The position numbers and the translations under genes are program-made. Shown piece after piece: positions 25,881 through 36,425 of a stretch of DNA of 64,000 nt. Location of the stretch: contig NC_133105.1 in NCBI RefSeq assembly GCF_022965805.1, positions 1,612,001-1,676,000 on the forward strand, written 5' to 3'. Under the pieces are notes generated by a model that saw only the letters and a list, made by a program, of their open reading frames with translations, was not told where the DNA came from and did not search any database. Numbering within the stretch: position 1 is the first letter of the stretch; every line of letters begins with the position of its first letter. Origin of the DNA: Primulina eburnea (taxonomy: Eukaryota > Streptophyta > Magnoliopsida > Lamiales > Gesneriaceae).

Positions 25881-26512
25881 TCCTCATGTGTTTAATGAGT
25901 TCAAAAAAATAAATACCTCAATTAAATACATAATCAATACATTACAAATCCATTATCCCAAATTTGTCCTTAAATTTTATATATTTTTTCCACCAATGCC
26001 CATGCAATTAATACAAACAATGCATAGTTTTTGGGCAATGTAGTAAAATCACAATCAAAAAACTTTGCCCATCATCCACACTTTTATAGGTATATAGATA
26101 ATTCAAGATTAAATTTGTCTAGAAAAGTATCGACCACACATGAGTGAGAACCCTCATTAACCGGGCCACCACCCGAATGAACCTAACATTTTTCAAGCCA
26201 CATCAAACACCAAAACATGCAGCATAAGATTTTTTACAGTTTCTGTTTCATTTGTATCCTTTTCCTAATCTAAAATATTTTATTCCCAATCTGCATCTTC
26301 ATGGAGTGATGATGCACTAGTTCAGACAATACATACATTAACGTGAGATAAAGATTTGGCAAAAGTATTCGTTTTCGGAGACAAACAAGCTTATATATTG
26401 ATCATACAAGGTTAGATCTCTATATGTATATCATATAAGGCCGGGCTAGAAGAACAACAACAAGAAGAGGAGGAGGGAGGTGTGTTCAATTTTTTTATCC
26501 AAATTTAGAAAA

Positions 26513-29413
26513 ATGTCGGATGCAGGGGCGACAACCATCAACAAAACGGACGATACGATAATATGCTATGCTCCGACCATGATAACCACAAACGGGATTT
26601 GGCAAGGCGATAACCCTTTGGATTATTCTTTGCCACTCTTCATATTGCAATTGTCGCTCGTCGTCGTCATAACTCGTATTCTTGTTTTCGTCTTGAAACC
26701 ATTTCGCCAGCCTCGTGTCATTTCTGAGATCCTTGTAAGTCTAGCTATTTAACCTTTTCTGTCATTTGCCTTACGTTTACTCAATTTCATTGACGTGAAT
26801 GGTTGTTTTGTTGAATCGCAATCGATTGATATAATTGTCAATGTGTGTCTGTTGTAGTACTTGCGTAACGAACTCATAAGAGTTCCACAGTACAATGAAA
26901 TGTGAAAAAATAAACGTATATGATAGGATTAATTTGACATGTGAAGGAAAGTGAAGATAGTCAGACAAGTGCTAGGGGATTTGATGTCTTCCATTTCTAA
27001 CAGAAAATATTAAATTGTTGTATTTCGAATTGTTGCAGGGAGGGGTGATCTTGGGTCCATCACTGCTGGGACAAAGCACCCGATTCGCAAACACCATTTT
27101 TCCTTTAAGGAGTGTAATGGTTCTTGAAACTATGGCAAATGTAGGCCTTCTCTATTTCCTTTTTCTTGTCGGAGTAGAAATGGACATTGCTGTGATTCGT
27201 CGGAGTGGCAAAAAGGCTTTAGTCATTGCTGCTGCGGGCATGGTTTTACCGTTTCTTGTTGGCTTTGCTTTCTCTTTTATCCTGCATTCAGACACACATA
27301 TCCTAAAGATGGGCACTTTCGTGCTCTTCCTTGGGGTTTCGCTTTCTGTCACCGCTTTCCCCTGTTCTTGCGCGTATATTAGCAGAGCTTAAACTTCTCA
27401 ACACGGACATCGGAAGAATTGCCATGTCCGCGGCTCTGATCAATGACATGTTTGCATGGATTCTCTTAGCATTTGCCATTGCCATGGCTGAGAATGAGGC
27501 AATGTCATTGGCTTCAGTTTGGGTGATATTGTCAAGCGTAGCCTTTGTTATTTTCTGTGTTTATGTGGTACGTCCGGTCATTTCATGGTTGATACGAAGG
27601 ACCCCAGAAGGAGAATCCATCAGTGAATTCTACATCTGCCTTATACTCACCGGGGTTATGATATCCGGTTTCATCACAGATGCTATAGGAACACATTCTG
27701 TTTTTGGAGCTTTCGTTTTTGGCTTAGTGGTACCCAATGGACCTCTTGGTGTAACCCTCATAGAGAAGCTTGAAGACTTCGTTTCAGGGCTCCTGCTGCC
27801 CCTTTTCTTCGCCATTAGCGGCCTCAAAACAGATATTACTTTGATAACAGGAGTGAAAACATGGGCCATTTTAGCCGTTATAATTGTTCTTGCATGTGCC
27901 GGTAAAATCGCGGGAACACTTCTTGTCGCTCTTTATTACAAGATGCCGTTCAACGAAGGGCTTGCTCTAGGTTTCCTGATGAACACGAAAGGGCTTGTAG
28001 AGATTATTGTTCTTAACGTCGGCAAAGACCAAAAGGTATAAGATGCACAGCTGATATCGTCATAAATAAATCACATTTTATGTAAAAATACTACTAGCTG
28101 ATTTCTGTGATGTTTTTACCATAATGCAGGTCTTGGATGATCAGTCTTTTTCTGTCATGGTAGTTGCAGCAGTGGTTATGACTTCGATAATCGCACCAGT
28201 TGTCATCAAGATCTACAGGCCGGCGAGAAAATTCATACCCTACAAAAGGAGAACGATTCAGAGAACGAAACGGGACGGCGAGTTTCGTGTCCTCGTGTGT
28301 GTTCACTCTCCAAGAAATGTCCCAACAGTCATCAACCTCCTTGAAGCCTCTCATCCTACCAAGAAATCCCCCATTGGGGCATACATTCTGCACCTTGTCG
28401 AGCTCACGGGCCGTGCATCAGCCATGCTTATAGTGCACAACACTAGGAAATCAGGACGCCCAGCCCTCAACCGTACGCAAGCTCAATCCGATCACATCAT
28501 CAACGCATTTGAAAACTTTGAGCAACACGCTGGTTTCGTCTCCGTCAACCCCCTCACCGCCATATCTCCTTACTCAACCATGCATGAAGACATTTGCAGC
28601 GTCTCAGAGGACAAGCGAGTTGCCTTAATCATAATCCCTTTCCATAAGCAACAAACAGTGGATGGAGGAATGGAATCAACCAACCCAGCATTTCAAACAA
28701 TTAACCAAAACGTATTAGCCAATGCCCCTTGCTCGGTTGGGATCCTTGTGGATAGAGGACTCAACGGATCCACAAGATTGGCCGCAAATCAAGTAACTCA
28801 CCATGTAGCGGTACTATTCTTTGGTGGAGCAGACGACAGAGAAGCATTAGCATATGCATGGAGGATGTGTGAACATCCCAGGATCAGTCTCTCCGTTTTG
28901 CGTTTCCTTCCCGGAGAAAGTATAGTGGAACCAACTCAGGAAGGCCGACTTAATCAAAATGGCCGCCAAATCTTGACTGTAGTGACCGATAACGATAGAG
29001 AAAAACAGCTAGACGAGGACTATATAAACGAGTTCCGGGCAAGAACTATGCATGATTCCTCTGTAGTCTACACCGAGAAAGTGGTGAATCATGGAGAAGA
29101 AACAGTGGCAGCGATAAGATCAATAGACACAATCCATGATTTGTTTATAGTAGGTAGAGGACAGGGCATCGTATCCTCGGTGACGGCTGGACTTACTGAC
29201 TGGAGCGAGTGCCCAGAACTCGGTGCCATCGGAGATTTATTGGCCTCATCCGATTTTGCGGCCACATATTCAGTGCTTGTCGTGCAACAATATGTGGGGA
29301 TGGAGGCCCATGGAGATGCCATAATCGCCACACCCGACAGCCCAAATCAACACCAAGAACAGTATAGTTTTACACCTCCAAGAAACCAGGCCGTGTTTCA
29401 CCCACAACCCTGA
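26513..29413 (+). CDS. cation/H+ exchanger, CHX15-like, with one frameshift
   Basis: A plant CPA2-family monovalent cation/H+ antiporter with about a dozen N-terminal membrane segments and a long soluble C-terminal regulatory region. Exons: 26513-26734, 27039-28035, 28130-29413; about 833 residues, the usual CHX length. The opening (MITTNGIWQGDNPLDYSLP), GGVILGPSLLG, LNTDIGRIAMSAALINDMFAW and MNTKGLVEIIVLNVGK are characteristic and resemble CHX15. The start is the first ATG of the frame. Exon 2 is 997 bp, one base too many for phase: a run of four C at 27359-27362 shifts the frame inside the conserved SLSVTAFP..LARILAEL segment. Everything before and after is open and well conserved, so the shift is either a very recent inactivation or a sequence error. 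It is divergent from the monooxygenase gene. Confidence 0.93.
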
Positions 29414-29853
29414 AAATCCATATAATGAAAACAGTAGAGGATCAGAGATTATAGAAACTTCAACAAGTTTTTGCTTCGTTTTATTTATTCATTCTTGATT
29501 TTGTGAATCTGTATAAGATGTACGGAGTATTTTGATCAAGAAAGTTGCGCACTTACAACCTCCACATTCCTGGTTGTAACTTTTGTGATTTGTGAATGTG
29601 CCACATATAAATCCGGTTTCTTAGATCATACTCCCGCGGCATGTGTCCGTTCATGATCAGGACACAAAATCTATGTCAGAATCATGTGTCATTTTTTTGG
29701 CACATGTCATAATCCGTCGGGCACATTCATTCTTGATTATGGATTAACAACAGAATTAAATTTTTTTATTATCATTTAATAAAATCTTTTTTAAAAAAAA
29801 TTGGGGCACAAAATGGTTAACTCCGCTGTTGTTTTGGTTCCTCACGCCACATA
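29414..29853. other. intergenic spacer, CHX 3' side and YbaK-domain gene promoter
   Basis: About 440 bp between two plus-strand genes. No separate gene or strong signal seen. Confidence 0.5.
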
Positions 29854-32416
29854 ATGGAGACTCTGGCGGAGCTAGAGAGAATCCAGACCCGAATCCTCCA
29901 CCGGATATCGAACCTCGAACGCTCTCATTTACCCCAACACTTCTCCCAATCTCTCTCTCTCTCCCCAGCCACCGCCGCCACCGCCGCTGCAGCTGCCGAT
30001 GCCACCACCGAAGTCCGCCTCTCCTCCATACTCTGCGCCAACGGCGTTCGAGACTTCGCATTCAAACGCGTCCCCTCTGATTACTACTGCCGGCCTCTCG
30101 AAGCCCGCCGAGATGTCCTCTCTGCCGCCTCTATTCATCATCTTTGCAAGAGCATTGTTTTGGTACTTGCTTTTCCTGCATTTTTTTGTTTATTTTATTT
30201 TTTATAAATCAGATACTTGGGCAAAGGCTATTGAATTGAAGTAACATGTATTTAGCTTTTAAATTTGTTTGATAGTCTCATCATTCCTAAGAATGCTTTC
30301 GATTTTTCGTATGGGACCGTACCTTTTTTCGTGTAATGCAGTTTTTTGTAGCCTTTGTTGTTTCGAAACCCGCTTTAATGTTTTAATTTGTTACTGATTT
30401 CTCCGTAGTTTGCAATTCAGTCGTAAATTTGCGTTGAACAGGTAAACACTCAAGCCCCTTCCGATGTTACTGATTGTGGTGATCGGAATTATTCCAAGTA
30501 CTATGTAGTCATTGTTCAGGTTACAAAAGTTATTTAGTGTGCTTAATTTCTTATGAGATCCATCCCAAGTTATGAATGAAAATCATGATTTATGGATCCT
30601 TTGTGCTTCTCATTTGTTGCAGTATTCTGCTCGATTTAATGCTGAGAGTGTCAAGAATTTTTTGTACACACTCAACGATGGCAAGATATCGAAAAAGAAA
30701 ATCAACAGTAAGTTAACAAATCACAGCATTTTGAAGTGATGATGTTTCAAATTGCTATGCCATTGCATGTTCGGAGTCACTTTTTGTCATGTGTGTGTGT
30801 GTCTGGAATGGAGGGGATCGTGGTGTGGCATAGAGGCTTTTTATTATGGCAAAAAATTATGTTTTAGTTTTGTATATGTGCAGAGGATCATGCTACATGT
30901 ATAATGAGGTTTAAACATTGGGTTACAAAGTGCATTTGAAATGACAAAACTATCATAAATGCATTTTTTTTCAAAAATGCAAGAATACTTTTGTCATCTG
31001 AAATGCATTTTGTAACCCAATTTGTAACTCTCGTTATAAGTTGTATATATAGCATTTTTCCTGCGCAGATGCTTTTGTAACTGTCCCTGAAAGTTATATA
31101 TTTGAAGAGGTTTTTCAGGTTTGTGGAGTTCATCAATTGTCAATGCATTAGTTTCATTTTCTACTGTATTGTGAGATTATTTTCTTTTATCCTCATTTTT
31201 GGCCTGGTATCATTTACACAGCCAAAAATTAGGATTTTGTCTCGGTTGTCAACTTTTGGAACTCATCCCATATCAGCAAAACAATTTCGACCATTGAGAC
31301 TTATCTTCATTGATTGGACTGCGTTTTACCCCTCAATTCTTGCTAGTAATACTTGTTTTTAGAAAATATGTTAGTAACTTAGTTATGCCTGAACTGGACA
31401 CTGGGTGAGAAAACATATAGGCCTAACTGGTGAGAAAAAATTCTTAGAGCTTTTTTTGAGATATTGGGAGCAGATTATATATAGCTTGGAAAATAACTTT
31501 TGCATGGCCTATTCTAAATCGTCTACAAGCTCATGCAATATCTCATATCTCCCATTTATGTGCCTTGGAATTAGTTTTTATTGTAAAGATATCAATCTAT
31601 TTGAGCTGTGACTTGACATCGGGATGTGTATGTCTATTTTTTTCTGATTTGACCGCTTCAAAGTTATATGCACTAAAAAAAGTTTCTCGAGATTATTTTG
31701 TCAATTGATTTTGGAGATTCGAACTTTGCAGTGAGACTTGCTCCAGAAGCAGCATCGGCAAAGTTGACTGGTTATGAACACAATGGAGTGACCTGCGTTG
31801 GCATGAAAACTGATATACCGGTACGCAAAAAAAAAAATCTTGTATGGAATTCAATTTTTTTGACAAGCATGTGAAAGTGGTATATTTTCTATAACTTGGT
31901 TGAAGGATTTTGTGACTGCATTAATCATACCACTTTGGTATCTGTCCTGTGATATCAGCTTTCTTTATGTGGTTGAGCAGAGCATAATAAAATGATTTGC
32001 ATGTATCTATAACCTTTTGATGTAATAATTGTATTTAGAGAAATGAATTATATATATATACATGGTTCAACATTGCAAAATATACTGTTTATGCCTTTAT
32101 GGTACCATTACTGTTCCTCTGATTTCCTGGTTAAATTTATACTCACAAGTATATTTGAAACTTGAAATCCGTCAATAATTACTTTGATGTAATTGCAATA
32201 GAATGCATGTCTCTTACAATATAATGTTATACTGTACGTCATCGTGGGGTGAATTGACTAAAATATGTTCAGGTGATTTTGGATGAAGCAATTGTGAAGC
32301 TCAAACCAGATTTCTTCTGGTTGGGAGGTGGAGAAATTGATCTTAAGTTGGGGATCAGGACTTCACAATTCATTGATTTTGTAAAGCCATTTGTTGTCAA
32401 CTGTAGCAGTAGTTGA
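29854..32416 (+). CDS. YbaK/ProX-type aminoacyl-tRNA deacylase domain protein
   Basis: The family comprises free-standing relatives of the prolyl-tRNA synthetase editing domain, which hydrolyse mischarged tRNA. Exons: 29854-30162, 30442-30519, 30623-30707, 31732-31820, 32273-32416; in phase, 234 residues. A short N-terminal helix (METLAELERIQTRILHRI) is followed by FKRVPSDYYCRPLEARRDVL, VNTQAPSD, KYYVVIVQYSARFNAESV, the YbaK core MRLAPEAASAKLTGYE, GMKTDIPVILDEAI and FFWLGGGEIDLKLGIRTSQF, with GGG-E-D typical of the fold. Its size and plant-like sequence match the small plant YbaK-domain proteins. Intron 3 contains a foldback MITE and a possible 50-nt extra exon (31069-31118). Inclusion of that exon would place a stop at the start of the next exon. 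Molecular substrate is unproven. Confidence 0.88.
30895..31045. mobile_element. foldback MITE in intron 3 of the YbaK-domain gene
   Basis: The left arm contains TTGGGTTACAAAGTGCATTT (from 30918) and the right arm, read in reverse complement from 31020, contains TTGGGTTACAAAATGCATTT. Similarity extends outward, giving arms of about 55-60 nt around a short loop. The transcript would form a long hairpin. It shows no similarity to MITE family 1. Confidence 0.75.
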
Positions 32417-33337
32417 GAATTTCATCTGTTACTTCTTTAATATTAGACCTTTTGTTTTCAAGGAAACAACACCGTCTGGTGTCCGTTTCCAGGTGTAGGA
32501 TAATATCCGAGTTGGCATAATCATTTCGTTCAGAGAATAACCACGACTCGATAAATTTGCATGACATTCTTCTATTCAAGAAAATTTCATCGAATGGCTC
32601 AATGATTTTTACCCAAGTACATGGATGTTACCAGCTTCCCTTTACGTAGTTGTGTTGTGAACTTGGTGGTGGTTTGTCATCCCAAAATCTCTTCTATCTC
32701 TACGATCCTTTGTCATTTCAAAAACTTCAGATTGATGGTTTTTTGCTGTCTGGTTTATGATCAAAAGCCATTGGAATTTGATCATTGGATCATGTGAGTA
32801 TTTCATATTTTTACACTTGCTCATATCTTGTCGCACTATCCTTGTATATAGAAATAATCCCAGGTAAAATACTTTGTACCACCAGACGAAATAAAGTGAC
32901 TTCATTGGGCCTTCTACAAGTTTCAAAACATTTTTGGGCTCCAACAAATATTTTGATCAATCTTATTTATAATGTGTCTAAAATTATCCCTCAAACTTGC
33001 AAATTATAAATGCTTTTGGTACCTGACATTAATTTATTATATATTATGTATAATCAATTATATTGATACAATCGATAGGTTTTGAACTACTAACATCTTG
33101 CATGTGGTGTGTGTCCCGTCTAATGAATAAATGACGATCATCCACACGAGTTGAGAACAAAGTAATGGTCAAACTGATCGTACTTAGACGCTCCGGCACT
33201 CATCATCGCGGATGAGTTGCATGAGAAGGCAACGATTCTGATGAAGACCTATTTACGGTGCCTGCAGTTCTATCGAAAGAGCTAAAGAAGATATGCCTCC
33301 TAAGATGGTACCACACATAAATACCTATTGTTATATG
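32417..33337. other. convergent intergenic spacer
   Basis: Lies between the stops of the YbaK-domain gene and the membrane-protein gene. It should contain both 3'UTRs; no further gene seen. Confidence 0.5.
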
Positions 33338-35611
33338 TTACTCGATACGCAGGTACAAGTCTGGTGAAGTACTAGAATTCGATTCACTACTTGTAGGAGC
33401 GGAATCACAAGACATAGGATCTTTCTCTTTGTTTAACGCACGCCATTCGTTAATGCAAGCCAATGGTTCTGGATTTGAACTTGGTAGTGGTTGGCAACTG
33501 AGAATTTCTAAGATCTTTTCTGATTTACCAAGAAGAAGAATACCCATGCGGACCATTTCCTCTCTTTCTTCAATGCTGCTATGGTGACATTTTATCAGTA
33601 TGGCATGTTGCAGGTTCGTGAGACCAGCCCCTATCACGTCGGTGATCATGGCAGTAAGTCTTTCGAACATCGCTTTGCTGCACTCATTCGATTTGTGACC
33701 CGTAGTTAGCAAAAGGGTTTGGCACACTCGATACATTGAATTTGCAGCCAAGAGCTTGCCTGGCCATTTTGAAGGGCTGTCCCTCAAACAGCCTATTATA
33801 TCAATCTTTCTGTACTCTAAAAACTTGTTCTTAGCTATGTCCGAAAGTTCTGAAATTATGTCTATAGGGCTTTTTCCTTGGGGAGCCATTTTACGGAGTT
33901 CCACATCAAGCCACTTGTAATGGAGCTCTACTTCGGCCCACAGAATTTGTGCTGTTTTTCTTATATTGACAAGGTCCCTTTTTATGTCCAGACTATTTTC
34001 CACGATTCTAATGTAGATAAGGCCTTCATGTACGCAATTTATTAGTTCTTTCACAGAACGAAAGTCGGTGTTGCTAACTGCAACTGCAATGCTTGTTAGT
34101 GTCACCACGGGTAGAGCCCAGCTGTTGGGGGGTTCTTCAAGATCCAGAGACGGAACCTGGTTACTGTCAAAGTTATATACCCCCTCGAATCCTCCTCGTG
34201 AAGTACTGAGTTTCTCTAAAAGTTGTATGAGATACCGTGGCTGCTTCTTTCTCCCCATTCTGATCCAATGTGCAGTAGCAACCCTGTCACATCCCATCAT
34301 CAAGTCCACGATCTCTTCCTCTCCTTCAAGATGCAAAACATAGCGGCTGAGATCCAGCTTGCAACTGTCGTTAGTATCCAATTCTGCATCAAAGTTCGGA
34401 TTTGTGCCGGTGCATCTGAACGAGCCGACAAGTTTCTTGCAGCTCTGGTGGAAAATCAGAAACAAGTACACAAAGTAGACGGATGTTAGCTGGACTGATT
34501 TGCTCGACACCACAACTGCTATCTGAATCCAAATGCATACATCCAAGACCTTGTTCTTCGTATTATGCACAAGCTTTCGACCCTGCCGGCTGTAGATTCT
34601 CAGATCCAACGGAGTCTCTTTCAGATGATGCAGCTTATTTATCCAGTATTTTTCCACCCATAAGCGCTTCACCCTGCAGGCCCTGCTCGCTTTCTTGGGA
34701 CACGTGAATTTGATGGCTGTGAACCATCTCATAGCCGGGGCTATCGTACCTGCTCCTATCGCAACAGCCTGAGCCACAAGTATCAAAATAGTTGACCACT
34801 TGTAATCCGACTCTCCAACACAAAATCTAAAGGACCGTGGCATAAGGTAGCTACGAAGCATCGCTTCCGCCAAAGTCAAGGCGCTCAGCAGGCAGAACGC
34901 TCCCGAGGCCGTGCAAGTTGCCAACCGCCCCATAACGAACTGCGGGTTACACGTATGAGCCATCACCCAATATCTTTCAAGGTCGTCTGTCAGTCTCTGA
35001 GTTATGGAATCATTGGCATGGTTAATGGATTCTCTCTTTGCTCTTTTGTACTTCTTATCATACTTGAGATCAAGATAAAACTTAGTCGCAGGAATCGCCA
35101 AAGCCGAAGAAAGCACGATCCCGAAAAGAACCACCATTAAAAACATCACGAGAACATGTTCTATAAAGAACACGTAAATCACTCCGGTACCCAATTGGAT
35201 GCAAACATTAACAATTACAGTAATAACAAGAATCCCCAAAGCCACCACATTCATCATCAGCTCTTTATCTGACATGTTTCCCAAAGAAGGCAAAGAATTA
35301 CCAATTACTATGCACATAAAAACAGTGCTGCTAAGCTTGGCTAGCTGATCATGCGAGCGGGGCATGGAGGTGTTAAGATCAACCGAGAGCTTGACTGCCA
35401 CGGCGATGACAGTCAAAGTTGCGGCATTGAGAGCAAAGAATTTGCAAGGGAACCAGAATTTTCGGTACCTGAAGCCGTGTAAGGCGTCTATCGCCATGGC
35501 TATTGCGCAAGCTGCAGAGGCTACCACGACATAGAGGCCGATCCATGGTATCGGCTCGTTGAACTTGGAATCATCCAAGTTTCCATCGATGGTGCAACCA
35601 ATCTTCTCCAT
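33338..35611 (-). CDS. multi-pass membrane protein, plant family, function unknown
   Basis: One uninterrupted 757-codon frame starting MEKIGCTIDG and ending YLRIE. I do not recognise a named family. The N-terminal half is strongly hydrophobic, with likely membrane segments near residues 22-44, 57-75, 91-110, 119-141, 143-175, 229-251, 272-295 and 366-398. A basic, soluble loop lies near residues 180-225 (YDKKYKRAKRES). The C-terminal half is soluble, with Cys/Trp-containing stretches such as WAEVELHYKWLDVELRKMAP and a Ser-rich end. The alternation of TM pairs and a long cytoplasm-like tail resembles many uncharacterised plant single-exon membrane proteins. Divergent from the arginine methyltransferase gene (815 bp between starts). 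Codon composition looks like that of its neighbours, so it is probably a real host gene. Confidence 0.8.
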   Translation of the reverse strand: MEKIGCTIDGNLDDSKFNEPIPWIGLYVVVASAACAIAMAIDALHGFRYRKFWFPCKFFALNAATLTVIAVAVKLSVDLNTSMPRSHDQLAKLSSTVFMCIVIGNSLPSLGNMSDKELMMNVVALGILVITVIVNVCIQLGTGVIYVFFIEHVLVMFLMVVLFGIVLSSALAIPATKFYLDLKYDKKYKRAKRESINHANDSITQRLTDDLERYWVMAHTCNPQFVMGRLATCTASGAFCLLSALTLAEAMLRSYLMPRSFRFCVGESDYKWSTILILVAQAVAIGAGTIAPAMRWFTAIKFTCPKKASRACRVKRLWVEKYWINKLHHLKETPLDLRIYSRQGRKLVHNTKNKVLDVCIWIQIAVVVSSKSVQLTSVYFVYLFLIFHQSCKKLVGSFRCTGTNPNFDAELDTNDSCKLDLSRYVLHLEGEEEIVDLMMGCDRVATAHWIRMGRKKQPRYLIQLLEKLSTSRGGFEGVYNFDSNQVPSLDLEEPPNSWALPVVTLTSIAVAVSNTDFRSVKELINCVHEGLIYIRIVENSLDIKRDLVNIRKTAQILWAEVELHYKWLDVELRKMAPQGKSPIDIISELSDIAKNKFLEYRKIDIIGCLRDSPSKWPGKLLAANSMYRVCQTLLLTTGHKSNECSKAMFERLTAMITDVIGAGLTNLQHAILIKCHHSSIEEREEMVRMGILLLGKSEKILEILSCQPLPSSNPEPLACINEWRALNKEKDPMSCDSAPTSSESNSSTSPDLYLRIE

Positions 35612-36425
35612 GTCCGTACTGAACTTGATGGTATGCTACGGTCTACTCTGATCTTGGCACTTGCTGTGTCACCTTCACCACCCACCAGCCGACCTTCAAT
35701 AATTGTCGACAATATAAAGATATGGATGAAGTAGTAAAAAATTGTGCAGTCGTAGGTAGAAGAAGCTGGCCCGAAATTCAAAATTTAGAATAATAAATAA
35801 AAACACTGAATTGAGTTGTTTTTTCAAATAAGAAATGAAATCAACAGCATTGATTATAATCCTACAAAACCACCGAAGACTTTCTGATGGATGCACAGCC
35901 ATACGTTTTGACGATTTCGACACGGATGAATTTGACCGCCACAATGGCTCATTCTCATGACTTTGACTGTGAGTGATTTTTCTAAAACTTATAAAAGAAA
36001 AGGAACCATCACTTTTTTGATTATTTGTTTTTCTTCCAAGATCCCGATTTTTTTTTAGAGAATAATGTATTTTAAAGAACACTATGTGATATGGTTTCAC
36101 GAATTTTTATCTGTGAGACAGTCAACTTATCAATATTAACAATTAAAAAGTAATACTTTTAACATAAAAATAATATTTTTCATTAATGATCCATATAAAA
36201 AATCTGTCTCATAAAATACGATCTATGAGATCGTATCACACGAATTTTTGCTTTTGAAGAAAGATCGGATTTAGTCTTCTTTTAATTTTTGGGTTAGCAA
36301 CCCGGCTTTTAATTATTATTACGTTAATTAAATAAATTTGCGAGGCCAGAAATACTTTAGGCCCAAAATAAGCATCGGAGCTTCAAATTGACAAGCTCGT
36401 ATTGCTTAGCGGTTCGACTGAGCCA
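35612..36425. other. divergent promoter region with MITE
   Basis: The only spacer between two divergent starts. It contains MITE family 1 copy C; no gene seen. Confidence 0.55.
36081..36252 (-). mobile_element. MITE family 1, copy C (reverse)
   Basis: Diverged copy with CTGTGAGACAGTCAAC at one end, TCTGTCTCATAAAATACGAT near the other, and the family interior TAATATTTTTCATTAATGAT. It ends about 170 bp upstream of the methyltransferase ATG. Confidence 0.7.

Larger units (their letters stand above)
23486..26098 (-). mobile_element. Helitron-like element, non-autonomous (reverse orientation)
   Basis: Read on the minus strand the segment begins A|TCTATATACC at 26098 and ends with a 6-bp-stem hairpin (ACGTGC-ATC-GCACGT, 23498-23512), an 8-nt spacer and CTAG|T at 23486. 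TC start, hairpin plus CTRR end, and insertion between A and T are the defining Helitron features. No Rep/helicase coding was found in the 2.6 kb, so it would be non-autonomous. The 5' part holds several diverged copies of the terminal region (25203, about 25380, about 25700, 26098), and a MITE lies inside at about 24158. It could be a nest of elements, not one insertion. Confidence 0.6.

Noticed and set aside
28094..28393. antisense frame across the CHX exon 3 start
   Set aside because: Shadow of conserved CHX coding.
17001..29413. metabolic gene cluster linking TPP, FMO and CHX
   Set aside because: The genes belong to unrelated pathways and show no shared regulation signal in the sequence.
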